From Filobasidium wieringae (Eukaryota; Basidiomycota; Tremellomycetes; Filobasidiales; Filobasidiaceae): a DNA stretch of 64,000 nt. Every line of letters begins with the position of its first letter. Position 1 is the stretch's first letter. The stretch lies in the NCBI GenBank assembly GCA_001600055.1, contig BCIV01000015.1, forward strand, positions 568,861 to 632,860, written 5' to 3'. The position numbers and the translations under genes were made by a program. Of this stretch, positions 23,868 through 37,707 are shown one piece after another. The notes under the pieces were generated by a model. That model had not been told where the DNA came from. It saw nothing but the letters and a program-made list of their open reading frames with translations, and searched no databases.

Positions 23868-25495
23868 GGAAGTTCAGCCCATACCAAACTTTCCTTTTCA
23901 CGGTTATCTGTGGATGACACGAGAGACGAGTATGAGGCGTATCGGTCGAGCAATTCGATATCAGAATCGGTTCATCATCATTGACGTTGGCATTGACGTT
24001 GTATCACTCTGATATTAGCTTCGAACGAGTTTATGGCTCAATAGGGAAGTCGTAGACCCGCGGATAGACGAGTTTCAGTTTGACAATAGTACACTACACT
24101 GCTGATTAGGGTTTGAACAAGCCTTCATGATCTCTTCTTTGAACAAGATAGATAGTCACATGCCTTTAGCTCTAATTCATACAGAAGTGTTGCCCGATCG
24201 ACCATAGACAACATAACAGGTCGTCTATTGCTGCGTTCCGACCTCGTATTGACCAATCCGCCGCATTGGCTATCTGTTGATCAGCCATATCACGTCTTTC
24301 CTTGGCGAAGCCTTATACTCGATGCGATACCAACGACTCTGTGAATCTTGATAGGCATCAGTATCTAGCAAGAGAAACAGAAATGCTCGAACCATATCGT
24401 TCATCCAAGCTGAATTTCTTGCCACCTCTCCCTGACAAATGGTCCTTCCCGATACCTAGCGTGAATCCACACTCGATCATTTTTTCAGTTGATGTCTCGA
24501 ACCTCCACATATCGAGTCTAGTATACTGCCAGTATTCTACTATATTCTGCAAGAATATGTTAGTCAGACACAATGCCAAAGGCCGGCCTTCCCCAAACGC
24601 AATCTCGAAAGCGAGATGATCCAATCCTGCGGTGCGTGCGTCACATATTTACTTCCCCCCTGTTCACGTCACCAGAGTAACTACAAGCCCTTCTTTCCTC
24701 TCGTAGGATAATTTCGCTATGCTGACCGTATCGCTTAGAGAGACCCAAGAGCTCTGTTGTCTGTCAATCTTCTTCAATTCGGTCACTCAGCTGAAACGCG
24801 TAGAGTAGTCGGATGCAAACGTCGGATGCAAATGCCGAGGGTTACGTAAGCGATTCCGGCGATGCTCGATCCTTCTTTCTATACGAATATCATCAACATC
24901 GCCCATCAACTCCACCAACATGTCATCAAGCAACAAATCAATCTCTTAACATATCCCGCCCCAAGAGATCATCGAGATCATAGAGAGACCATCTACAAAC
25001 GGTCAGAACGTTCAAACCTCTTGCATACTGCCTCACGCGTTCTCAAAGAACCTCTTGAGTGGAAACACATTCGTTCAACGGACAAGCCCCAAGTCTGCTC
25101 CTCCAAATCAAGATCCATTGAGGTCCCTACTACTTGCGGGAGTCATTCGGATAACTCCTAGCTTTCGACTCGTAAAACTGCCTCAAACCCAGCTCCTGCT
25201 AGTACCCGAGGCGGATACCAGTCTCCATCGCCATCTTGTATTCCATTCGAGTAATCGTTTGGCAAACTGTTGGGACAACTACCTCTTTGGTGAGTTTATC
25301 CTACTCGTTATGCTCACGTGTATGAAACTCTGATATCGTTCACATTGCCACCCTAAGAGGACTGAAACTTACCGTCGTAATCTCCCAAAGTATCCAGACC
25401 CATCCCAGTCAACACGCTCGACCCCTATATCATTGGTTTCTTCTTCGACAACAACAACCGTCTATGACAACTTGTCGTTGCATCCTTATCATCAA
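23868..25495. other. 1.6 kb region with only weak coding signal
   Basis: Plus frames at 24862-25161 and 25055-25333 overlap; the latter reaches a GTGAGT donor at 25290. The frame of the next gene is open upstream of its ATG back to an AAG acceptor-like site near 25364, so one or more 5' exons or 5'UTR introns of that gene may lie here. The piece 24302-24619 is open on both strands. Nothing is recognised. Confidence 0.35.
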
Positions 25496-27597
25496 ATGAA
25501 CGAGATACTTATCACCCCGCCCAGTAGAAAGCCTAAGATCACCCCTCTATCAAGCGAGACACTTCTCAATCGATTCGGTTTCCCTAAAAACATCTCCTCA
25601 TCTACACGTCCCGGACATCCTTATCACAGCCACATCCCTCACCCTCAAGCGAAGTATTATGGGAACAGATCTCCATTCACAAAAATCCAATCGATCAAGC
25701 AACCAGCTACAGGCCAAGGCCCATTCCGCTTACTCGAACGTGAAAGTCGTATTCAACGTATCCGAACTTCTCTCGGCAACAACATCCAACAAATCAGTCC
25801 TGTTAAATTGGGGAAAGAGAATCAAGATCCTCGGAGCAGTAAAGAAGTTGACCCGAAGACCGCTGCTACAGCTCCAACTCGACGAAGGTTCGCAAGCGTG
25901 GAGCAAAGGGAACAGGTTAGGCAATACGTAGCTCGAACAGTTCGGGAGGAAAACGCGAAGCTTTTGGAGCCTGAAGCCCAACCTACTGTCGGTCATCCGG
26001 ATCTACTTCGAGAGCATGACAACACTATACCACCTCATTCACCCATCTGGAGCGGAGGTCGGCAGCTTGACGCAATGCAAGATGGAGGAGGGATAAGGGG
26101 TCGGATCATGCAGAGGAAAGAAGAGAGAAATGAGTTGTGAGTATCGGTTTGAGTCCTTTATTCATCTTGAACCATCATTTCGTATAATAAGAGATGAATC
26201 GTATTTTGGTATGACTTGAGAAGCCCGCTAATCGATATTTTCGCTATCACTTAGGTCAAATCGCTTTATTACCCCTATTCCCAACCGTACCTTTTCAAGA
26301 ACCGATCATACCCCTCTGTCTTTCCGAGCTGCACAGGAACATCTGATTTATCTTCCTCGAGATCATCAAGAGGATCTTATTCAGCTAAATGATGTGGTAC
26401 CGTTTGAAAATGGGATGGGACGAGATGGGTTGAGGAGGAGTTTGGGACAGGTCGATCTTTCTGCTTCGATGGGTGAATTTATTGGTGAGTGGACTGGCAC
26501 GTAGAGTAGGGCATCAGTTAACACCAATATCCTGATTATTTGACTACACCATAGATGCTGAGACACCGGGAGGGTACCGGTTTTTCCCCAGTCAGCGAGA
26601 AGAACAACTTCCAGGGCTCAATCAGCAACCAAGATTCATCGCGTTCACCAATTTCGATGCATACGAGCTTACAAGCAGCACAGACTGCCCTTCGACTCCA
26701 CCTAGATCAGTCAAAACGGGAACCGATATGGAACTACTATCTACTCCAGGAGATAGTCCTGGTATGCTCGGACTAGGCATTGTCTGTCCTACACGATCTC
26801 CCTCGCTTATGGACATGTCACCCTCACCGATGCGCATCACGGAGAGCTTGTTCACACCACCACCCCAAACCCAAGGTCCTCGACGGAGACAAGTCACGAT
26901 TAAGGATCTCGGCATGTACAATTCAGATGCTGAAACGGACGAAGGGACGGACGAAGAGATGGGTTTAAGCTTTTGTACGCGACGGGAGCGGGACCGTATC
27001 AGGCTCAGTGAGACTTTACCCATTCCATTCACAGCCAGGGAGCTTGTACTCGAGCGCGCTCGATCCCGTACGACTTCTTCTATGTACTCTCTACCTCTAC
27101 CTTTCAACAGGATAGGAGGAAGAAGACAGTATCGAGGATCCTACCCGTTCGGACACCCTATTGGCAAATTCGTCTTTTTTGGGCTGGTGGTCTTCTTGTT
27201 GGCATCGCTCTGTGGGCTAGGGTGCCAAGGAACAGAGGTCAGTATGTCATCAATTAGAGTCAACCATACCGGCTGGCCGCAAATCCTCATGGGGGACGAC
27301 CATCAGGTCTTGAACGGACTGCACGGGCTCTCCTCGGGGACGGAACATGCATATGCATCTCCCACTGTCATCAACCTGCCCGGAACACAGCTGGATATCA
27401 CGATCACTCGACCTGCCCTAAAGGACCATACTCGCTCGCATGTATCTCATCGATCCAAGCGAAACTCTTGTGGTACAGCGTCGCGAGGACGGTTGCGGAA
27501 CTTGGCCATATTTGATCGTGCGATCTGGACACCCCGCTTGCGACGTTGGGGAACTTTGCTTTGCGAAGGTCACGGCCCTCCCACTGCTATCAAATAG
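25496..27597 (+). CDS. Orphan protein, about 637 residues, with one C-terminal membrane segment
   Basis: Exons 25496-26136, 26255-26484 and 26555-27597 join in frame (GTGAGT donors; TTAG and ATAG acceptors). The N-terminal half is Pro/Ser/Arg-rich with PSRKPKITPL and KENQDPRSS. A helical Arg/Glu stretch (SVEQREQVRQYVARTVREENAKLL) lies at about residues 140-165. After residue 310 come Ser/Thr-Pro phosphorylation-like sites (PTRSPSLMDMSPSPMR). A single hydrophobic segment (KFVFFGLVVFLLASLCGLG) lies near residue 510, followed by about 110 residues. Such a layout suits a single-pass membrane protein, perhaps of the nuclear envelope or ER, but this is inference. The start codon is the first ATG in the frame; upstream exons are possible. 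Confidence 0.6.
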
Positions 27598-28125
27598 CGT
27601 ATACCCCTTCAAACTCGGTATGCAGATTCCAGTTTCAGACTGCTGGATCATTTACTCATGGTCTTTATATGACTTTGTAGCCCTGATGAAGCTATCGACT
27701 CGAAACAAGACATAGCAAAAGACTTGCTCTGCTACTGATAACGGACTACTGTATGACCTACGGGCAGCCAAAAAACGCTTCGATCGCCTCATCTTCCCTG
27801 TGCATATATATCATTGTGATGTGTGATGTATCTAGAGAGTGTGTGTCTATGTGTCTGAATGTGTGCTGTGGTCATATGATGTTCGACCTCTAAGTGCTCA
27901 TTAATGGGTGGCAACGGTGTATGCCTTCTGTAGTTTCGCGTCGCTATTTCGTCCAACATTGGGGCGCTGGACCATCCATAAGGGGTCATGTGTTGACCAT
28001 CTCGGCCAAGGCGAGGATTACTATCTGTGTCTGAGGCTGGCTTGTGTCTGTTGGACCTCCTCGGGAGTGTAGCCATTGCGTCGTGTTCATCGCTATCGCT
28101 TGACGTTCGGAGGGGGATCTATAGG
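27598..28125. other. Intergenic region
   Basis: Convergent 3' ends. A minus frame 27789-28076 (MATLPRRSNRHKPASDTDSN...) is open over 95 residues and overlaps a GTGTGT/ATGTGT-rich stretch at 27816-27870; I regard it as doubtful. Confidence 0.35.
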
Positions 28126-28672
28126 TCAACGGTCGTCAGTATTTAAAACCTGAAGCGACTGAGGTTCGACCCACAATGGCATCCCCCTTACAAATACTCT
28201 CTCTTTGACCTTTCCTGTCACTGAATTAGAAAATGTCAGATAAAAAATAATGCCTTAGAAGATCGGTCTCAACTCACGTATCTGAACTTCGATCATCCAG
28301 TCACGCATCCCCTTCATTGGCCCGCCTAGTATCGTCATAGGCTCCAATGCTCTACAAAACGAGAACGATCAGCATACTATCGAGAAAGCAACCGAAGCTG
28401 ATGACATACCGTCCCAGAGTGGAACACCACCTTTCGATCATCATATGCTGGGGCGATAGGATTCCCGCCCTTTTCAGATTCGACAGATCCCGCGTGACGC
28501 CCTTCATCATCATCGATGCTTGCTGCTTGATCTGTGGCGGAACGTGGCCCATCGGATACGCTGAAGCCATTCCTGTCATTCCAGCATTCGCAAAGGCATG
28601 GTGAGGGGAAGGCTGGGTGGAGTATGGTGTCCCGTAAGCTACAGGTTTTGGGGTTTTGGAGAAGAATCCCAT
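28126..28672 (-). CDS. Orphan protein, 143 residues
   Basis: Exons 28672-28410, 28351-28278 and 28220-28126, with phase-2 and phase-1 introns that keep the frame. The N-terminus MGFFSKTPKPVAYGTPYST has a Gly2, possibly myristoylated. Residues 45-110 are rich in Met and helical (QIKQQASMMMKGVTRDLSNL, MTILGGPMKGMRDWMIEVQ). The C-terminus is VEPQSLQVL. No known domain recognised; the three-exon structure makes a real gene likely. Confidence 0.6.
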
Positions 28673-29813
28673 GCTGTTTTGTTTTCGTTTCGAGATCTAT
28701 ACTTGATTGGTATATCTTCGGGAGGGGTGTCTTGGTATGTATTCACGAGGTATATGGTTATATCCTCAGTCCAGATGCAAAGGTCCACTGAGTTCGAAGC
28801 CGAACAAAGGAACGTCTATATTCTAGGGACAGAAGTCGAAAATGACATCAAGTTCTCCTCCCGTGCGTACATCCTTCACACCCTGAAACTCACTCGTTGT
28901 GTATTATCCAGTGATATGATACTCTAAAGGGTAGTGAGGTTTAATACTCGGCCGGCCTGATCGCCACTTTTCAGGCACTCACGGCAACAGCCTTTCAAAG
29001 TGAGCCAGGACCAAGCCTTTTGTGGTATCGAGCCGGGGTATTGGATTTTTGATCTGGTAAGATCATCTCACTCGAAGGGAGATCAAGGAAGTCTTGCTAG
29101 ATCGACCCATAATCCTTATATCAATTCGATCGAGGTACCTTGCCCTTTCTTCTGTATGAGCTGGATGTTCCTTTGTCGAGATGGCCTGTGAGCAATAAAG
29201 GGACCTGACTCGTTTCGACTGTACTCGACGGGACCGGATATTGTTTCACCTGGTAAACGGTACCGAGTTCTTCAAACGTGATACAATACAATTGCGTATC
29301 GAGAGCTTGAAAGGGAAGCTCGGCAAGTGGTCCCAAAAACCCCTTCTTTTTAGACTCGCGCTGCCAACTGACGTCTGAATGGCATTCCCCGTCACAAGCG
29401 ATACCCTTACTTAGCGAAGGCTTGTTTAATCCTCGCACAGAGACACTGGATGACCATAGGAAGCATACAGTGCCCGGAGCTTATCCCGCCACCTGGTATC
29501 CGTCGCTCTTCGCACGAGGAGGTGATATCGGAGCGGCATAGCAAAACCTTGACCTGCAATGCCAGGATTCCATTGCCACATGCGGCGGGTGTTCGTCCTA
29601 GCAAAACACGTGTCACGATATACCTTATCCGAGAGAAGAAGTTGAAACGAGTCGTCCATGCCTTCAGCAAAGACCCTGATGAACAAGACCTCCCAGCACA
29701 GGACGAATCCATACCCTTCATCGAGCAAATCGCAGCAAACAACATAAAATCATCTTCATACAACAATCCCACCCCAAACCCCGCAACCCCCCCTAACCCA
29801 AGGCGGCAATCTC
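28673..29813. other. 1.1 kb region without a firm gene
   Basis: Contains open frames on both strands at 29407-29857 that overlap one another, and a minus frame 29121-29438 with protein-like composition (FEELGTVYQVKQYPVPSS). No joining model satisfied frame and splice rules. The right end is the 3' flank of KRR1. Confidence 0.35.
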
Positions 29814-31740
<1,927 letters not shown>

Positions 31741-32049
31741 GGTGGTTGGTTGGTTGCGAGAAATGGGATGAGAGAGGTGGACGATGTTGAGCTTTGAGTA
31801 GTTTGAGTAAAGTGAACGGGGTTGAAGTTATTACAATAATCACACGAGTGGTGAAAATGATGTCATGTCCGGGTGATGATCTGCGGACATCTGAGAACGT
31901 AGCGGACATACATGTGACAGCGGACATGAGGATATTTCACCTCAACCATCAACGTTCGTCATCCGCAACGACGACCTCTTCTCTACTTTTCACATCATTT
32001 CGACTTTCTGGAACGATAACTCGCAACTCGCAACTCTCAACTCAAAAAG
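31741..32049. promoter_or_regulatory. Bidirectional promoter of KRR1 and the NAP chaperone
   Basis: 309 bases between divergent ATGs at 31740 (-) and 32050 (+). It contains paired GGACATGA/CGGACAT and TGACAGCGGACAT elements around 31864-31926, and the start context AAAAAG-ATG for the plus gene. No TATA box is evident. Ribosome-biogenesis and chromatin genes may be co-regulated here, which is inference. Confidence 0.5.
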
Positions 32050-33259
32050 ATGTCAGCTTCTCAAGAACACGAGGAACCCAAATACGTGACTCTGGTGCAA
32101 GAATGGTTGGAGAAGGACGAGAGCAACGATCTCGTCGATGAGATAAACAAGAGTGAGCCCTCCTCATCCTCATCCTCCTCTCCCAACCCTGACCCTGACC
32201 CTGACCCTCGCCTCCCTAGTCACCTCCCTCAGAGACCTCAAAATCCGCCAGACCGAACTGATCGAATCTCTCCGCGTCCAATCTCAACTCCGACCCAAGT
32301 TCAGGGAGATCCCCGGGTTCTGGCCATGGGTCTTGAGCCGATCGACGACTTTTACGGAACATTGTTCCAGTAAACAGGATTGGGAGGCGTTGGGGTATTT
32401 GAAGGATTTGGAGTTGGTACAGGATCCCAGGGATTATAGGGCTTTCGATTTGGTCTTTGTTCGTCTTGCTTCCTCTTCCTTACGTCCCCCTCCCAGCCCT
32501 TGACTGACCTACTCACTCAACACGCAGCACTTCTCGGAAAACCCATTCTTCTCCAACCCAACGCTGACAAAATCCCTAGTCCTAACTTCCGGCCCGCTCT
32601 CAAACCTGACCGCAAGTGAACAAATCGGCCGACCCAGGCCGGACTTCATCTCCCCCTCTTTACCCGCCTCTGCCGTCCTCGCTTCCGATGACGCGGACGA
32701 CGACAACGCTGCTGCACAAGGAATGGGAGGGGCGAGGAAAGTGAACCCCGCTCCGGAAGGGGAGAGTTGGGATGAGAAGACGGTTTTCGATGCTCTCACT
32801 GAGAAGGATCAGTTGGAGCTGATTCAGTTCGAGGAGACGGAGGATCTTTGTGCCCTCGTACGTCCCCCCCCCCCCTGTTGTCTCATTCATCTACGTTCGA
32901 AACTCATATTCGACCCCCTAAATCAATCCAATTCAATCCCCTTTGAAACCATTCATTCCCCTCGAACCGAACAGCCATGCACGATCAACTGGAAATCCCC
33001 CTCCCACAACCTACACGCCCTTTTACCTCGTAACGTGCCCTCCCTCCCCACTGCCGAGGACGCGGACGAACTCGAAGACCTGGACGTGGATGTGGAGGGG
33101 GATCAGGGATCCTTCTTCTTCTGGTTCACCGAGGAAGACGATTTGACGGGGTTGGGAGCGATGTTACAGGGAGATATCGTTTTCAACGCGATTAGGTATT
33201 TCATGGGGACCGGTGAGTCGCGAGTCCCGGGTTGTGCTTGCTTGCTTGCTTGTTTGTTG

Positions 33260-33293
<34 letters not shown>

Positions 33294-33508
33294 TGGCTTG
33301 CTTGCACGCCTGCTTGCTGGCTTGTTTTCTTTTCGTGGAGGAGGAATATTAATATGGACGTGTTTGTTCTTGTTGCGCAGGCGCGGACGCCCTGGTGGAT
33401 GAATCAGAGGACGAATTCGACTCGGACGAAGAGGAGGATGAGATCGATCTGGTCAGTGAGGAGGAGAAGGTCGTTGAGAGGCCCGTTAAGAAGGCTAGGT
33501 TGGGTTGA
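32050..33508 (+). CDS. NAP-family histone chaperone, SET/Vps75-like
   Basis: Nuclear histone chaperone. Exons 32050-32152, 32220-32458, 32528-32857, 32975-33212 and 33381-33508 give 345 residues. Family features: a dimerisation helix (RDLKIRQTELIESLRVQSQLRPKF), REIPGFWPWVL, the earmuff strands DLVFHFSENPFFSN and TINWKS, then FFFWFTEEDDLTGLG with DIVFNAIRYFMG. An acidic tail (ESEDEFDSDEEEDE) ends in a basic KKARLG signal that could be nuclear-localising. An unusual insert of about 60 residues (PRPDFISPSLPASAV to LELIQFEETEDL) lies between the strands, as is common in fungal SET proteins. Exon 2 uses a GTTCGT donor. Intron 4 contains GCTT repeats. Confidence 0.9.
33232..33320 (+). repeat. GCTT tetranucleotide repeat in NAP gene intron 4
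   Basis: Imperfect (TTGC)n run with several TTGT and GGCT interruptions in an intron of 168 bases. Probably length-variable; no coding effect. Confidence 0.85.
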
Positions 33509-35525
33509 GCACGGGGGGTTTTTGGACTTTGGGGGATTGCGAGGGGGGCTGATTGTGGCCGTGGGCGATGTGGGGACTGGGATGTGTGACTTGGATTGGA
33601 TTGGTCATGAGATTCTGATGAAATGGTTTGAGAGTCATCATATGCGTATGACTCGTTTGGGCGGGATTGGGTGAACCGTTACGTGCCTCTCGGGAGGGTA
33701 TTTTAAAGGTATGCACTAGGTCTGGTAGCTAGGCGAGGGCCGGGTCGGGGATGAGGATGGGGAGGTTTTTACCCCGGTCGAGTCGAGTAATCGATGTAAC
33801 GGACCCTCAAGTAGGTCACGCTGATCGGTGACCAGTATGTTCCTCCGCTCGTAACTCAAAGACCCAGCCAGCCCCTTGAAACCTGAAACCCTCTGTTTCT
33901 TTCTTTCTCCGGCGGGTACGGGAGATAGCGAGTGCATTTAGGTATTGATGTACTGGATTAGCTGTGGTTTTGGCCTGGAGACTTGTCCCTGTGAGGCGCG
34001 TGTTATAATCTCTGGAGAAACGGGTGTCGTTTCGGTGAGGAACTGTCAATAGGAGAAGGCTTGTTCGATAGGTCGATGGCGAGAACGCGACGGAAAGTTC
34101 GGCGACGACAGCAGGCTCAACAACAATACCTCATATTGTCTTCTGTACCTGTCGTACCTCCCTTACCAGAATCTTCGGAAAGAGTCAGCCTGTTTTCTTC
34201 TTTTCAACCGATACTCATGATCACTCGCGGGGTTTTGTGGGTCATCCTCCCTTTCCTTTCCACGCAAGGTCCAGCTCTTAGTTTCTTCTTCGTACTACGT
34301 CAGAGTCGTAAGGGATCTCGAAGAACGGAGAACATACCGTAGAGACCGTCGTGATCGACCCAGTCCTGACTGGTTTTGGCAGAGCTGCTACTTTTAGACT
34401 CCCCTATTCAGGACCTTCACGTGAGCCGATGGAGAGCCACAACTCGTGTTGGCAGATGAGAAGCCGCCATAGAGTCGTCCTCCCCTGTCGCAGATAATGT
34501 TTAATTGGGCAGGGGCACTCTGTTGTCCCGTTGCCTGTCCCGGGGCTGTACTGAGTACATGCCGCACCTTCAACAACTTTCGCCGAACCCCCCATTTGCC
34601 ACTCTCGGCTTCCTTCGCGCCTTCCTTCTCTCCCCATCCGGCGTTGCGTGATGGATTGTTGGATGGTCTTGAGGGTGTATCAGGTGAACGACTGACTAGC
34701 GGGATCGGTTGACTACGCGTTCCAAGCATTTGCGAGCCTGGATTCCAGGTGACAAATATCCGAATATCCGAACATAGCTGTGTGGTCGTTCAGAGCAGGA
34801 GTCGATAGCTTAGACCCAGGATCGCCACGTATGTTGAACATGCGGCCTTGTATTGCAATATGGATCGCATTGAGCTAGTCAGATCGGAAGAGATCCGTTT
34901 GAAATGGAACAGCGCCAAGGGACTTCGTTCCGACTTTAACGACTGCAAGGACTGCGCTTGTCACATTTCTAATGACAAACAGTACCGGTCTCGAAGGAAA
35001 GTCGATGGGCAGGAGTCGTCCAGGGGATCATCGTCCCAATCTCTTCGTTTGTCACTTCGGGTTGTCTTCTTGGGCGGTGTTCCCCCGTTTGTTCATAGGT
35101 CTCTCTTTTCCAAAAACTTGATCATAGACAATCACGTCCTCAGCAGGAAGTCATCCCCGTCATCGAGCTTCGCAGGCCCATCGAACGTGATTTGATCGAA
35201 TGTTGTGATCCAAGCGAAAACTCTCCGCATTCCTGCCCGCGACGTAACTATGTAACCGTTTACACTCGTTCTCCTACAAGTCCGCCTTGGCGATCCACAT
35301 TCAAACCTGTCATAATAGAACCTCTTATCAAGCCGTACTGCTACAAAGGATCATCGCTTGTTGTTTGTTATAGCCTCCTCAGGCAGTGGACCACAATAGA
35401 ATCGTGTACTCATCTGGGCTTTGACCAAAAGCCATGACTATCGTTACGATGGAACGGCCTCGAGGCGCAGGAGTGCTAAAGTTGCGCGCGAAGTCAACAT
35501 TCCTCAAACGGGAGGTTGAAGGATC
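33509..35525. other. 2 kb region without a recognised gene
   Basis: Open frames at 34061-34342 (+), 34394-34729 (-) and 34848-35195 (+) have no family features. The minus frame 34394-34729 (MLGTRSQPIPLVSRSPDTPS..., 111 residues) has the most protein-like composition but overlaps a second minus frame. Treat as unannotated. Confidence 0.35.
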
Positions 35526-36248
35526 TCAGTAACTCAAGTATTCGAACAAGTATTGACCCTTGTAATTCACCGGTACTCTCATCGTAGAATCAGGCTTTTG
35601 CGTTCTCCTGCTGAACCCGTTAGGCCGAACATGGTCCGAAAAAGATTCCGTGACAGTCAATTGGTCCTTCAATCGTGAACGTTTTGTATGGGTAAATACA
35701 ACTCGACGAAACGACGAAATATCGTCCGAAGAGACTTCTGTGACTGACGTTACATGACGATCCGCAAATGTCTTCCGCTTGATCAAATAATAACGGCGCT
35801 TTATGATACATCCTACCAAATCTACACTCTCAGTGTTTCAGGATATAGTCAATCTCACGCGGTCACGACCATGCCGTGCGCCTCTCGTCGTGCCGTCCCT
35901 ATCTTCACTTACGAACTTACCCGGTAGGAAACGTTCGACGCAGATGGCCATTGATTTATCCTTGGAAGCATAAGAAGTGGGAGCTTTTCCATCGATTCGA
36001 AGTTCAGCAAACCGGAAGGGCTTGGAGAGAACGGTATTGGAAGCGATGTACGAATCGGGAAGATGCTCTACATCGGGGAACATAGCGAGCCCGAAGGATT
36101 CACTGGAAGCGAATTCGCAGTAGCGATATTCTGCGCTTGTGTGCTTAGAGATTCCGTCCTCGAGCTTCATTGTGGAAAGAGATTGGATAGCGATCTCGGT
36201 ATTTGAGGGCTTTCCCTGATCAAAGGGGTACAGAGGAAAGCTTCGCAC
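35526..36248 (-). CDS. Possible orphan protein, two exons
   Basis: Exon 36248-35913 (or from the inner ATG at 36170, MKLEDGISKHTSAEYRY) and exon 35828-35526 join in phase 0 through GTAAGT...TGAG, giving 186-212 residues. Aromatic and charged residues are spread as in a folded protein (VEHLPDSYIASN, AICVERFLPGKF, IIKRRYYLIKRKTF). The TGAG acceptor is weak. No family recognised. The start lies only 8 bases (or 86 with the inner ATG) from the divergent gene on its right. Confidence 0.4.
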
Positions 36249-36256
36249 GATAAAGT

Positions 36257-36669
36257 ATGAGTATGAGTTTCTATCGAGACGACGAGGTGAGGTGGCAACG
36301 ATCCGCGAACAGCTATAGTAAGGAAGATACCGACCTGGTAGAGTTGCCGCGATTCATCTTGACTATCGCAGGGGAAAGTTTAGCACGTCAAGCTCGACCG
36401 TCAATCCAGCCCAGACTCGCTCGACAACGAACTTGCCGATCCTTTTAAAGATCTTGCCAGAGCGTTGACTTATGGATCTCCTCGGACCTTTGAGCTGTCT
36501 CGATGTGAACCGAAACGGGTGATGCCAGGCAGGAAAGTCCGAGCGAGACGAGTTCGTAGATGTGCGAAGAGTAAGTCTTGTGACCTTTTCCTCCTGCGTA
36601 TCATCCTTCCATTTTCGCCGAACAGGCGAGCAGATCCTGTTCTTGGCTGATTTCCATAGAAAATCTTGA
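36257..36669 (+). CDS. Possible orphan protein, three exons, 103 residues
   Basis: Exons 36257-36337, 36384-36570 and 36626-36669 give a continuous frame. The second exon (VKLDRQSSPDSLDNELADPF, then PGRKVRARRVRRCAK) has acidic and then strongly basic composition and ends at a canonical GTAAGT. The first donor (GTAGAG) is poor and the minus strand is also open here, so the model is tentative. Confidence 0.33.
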
Positions 36670-37140
36670 TACATCACCCTTATTAATTTGACGCTCCAGT
36701 CGGTTCTCAAACCATGATTCCACTAGACCTTCTGATCGAGCTTTTTTCTGGTGTATGGAGGTATATCGAAGCGTTGTTGGGTGCGTCGATAGGAGCTACT
36801 TGAACGTTGATGTTTGACCTACACTACGAGCTCTGTATGAACAGCGCCAATGCTATGTTCTTGAGCAGCTTGTGAGTCGTTGGCTTGAATCGTCGACGGA
36901 GATTTCGGTGAAGAGGAATACTCCAAAGAAACGTTGAGACGGCCGTTTCCTCTTCTCGGTAAGGTCGTCTACATCATCCCGGCTGATCGTGTTCCAAGCG
37001 GTGGTACTTCCATCTCGGAACGTTTCGACCGTACAACTTGCCGAGCTGGTTCATTGTTCTCGCTGCATCAAGAAACGTTCCAATCGATATGAAATTATGA
37101 AACGTGCATTGATCGTCCAAATGGTCGTCGCGTGGAAACG
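36670..37140. other. Intergenic
   Basis: No recognised gene. A plus frame at 36989-37465 overlaps the PHO84 upstream region and looks fortuitous. Confidence 0.35.
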
Positions 37141-37144
37141 GATT

Positions 37145-37590
37145 CACGTGATTTTATCGCTCAAAATAGACACAGCGAGAGGCACGTTCTTGGCCCCGCA
37201 TGTGAGTTGTCTTGGCAGTCAGGATTTGCAGCCGGGTAAGCGTAAATTACTTCCGATAGACGTGCTAGGGATCAGGGCTCGACGTTCTGTGTATGATAGG
37301 AAAGGTATGCACCTGCGGATAGTCGTAAAGCCACTCAGAAGCTACTTTGAACGTAAACTGTCCAGCTCCAGACGGTTCAGAAAAGCGACGACTAGAACGA
37401 AAGTGCAGGACGAAACGATCGAGACCCGATCAAACACGTTTGAAACAGTCGCCGAAGCGACTTGAATCTCTAAAAATAGCATTCACCGGGTTTCCACGCT
37501 GCGGGGGAATATCGTTTGAAACAAGCCACTATACCGAACGATGAGGTTGCTAAACACACACGTTCGTCCCAGAGCCCACAGAATATATAA
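37145..37590 (+). promoter_or_regulatory. PHO84 upstream region with Pho4-like E-boxes and TATA box
   Basis: CACGTG at 37145-37150 and CACGTT at 37183-37188, 37435-37440 and 37559-37564 match the core sites bound by the bHLH regulator Pho4 in yeasts, including Cryptococcus. TATATAA at 37584-37590 lies 118 bases before the ATG. This arrangement predicts induction on phosphate starvation; it is inferred from motifs alone. Confidence 0.6.
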
Positions 37591-37707
37591 CATGATCTAG
37601 GTGCACTCGTTCAACCATCGTCTTCTTTCAATCCTTTTCTCTCAGCTCAGACTCACTCACTCTCTCAAACGACAACTCCTCCCTCCGCCCCGCCTCTTTG
37701 CCTCGCC

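Noticed and set aside
28155..28180. GGTTCGACCC resembling a tRNA B box
   Set aside because: No A box or cloverleaf upstream, and it lies in the coding sequence of the 28126-28672 gene.
34394..34729. 111-residue minus-strand open frame
   Set aside because: Protein-like in part but overlaps a second minus frame and has no recognisable domain.
36989..37465. 158-residue plus-strand open frame upstream of PHO84
   Set aside because: Lies over the motif-rich promoter region, with no family features.
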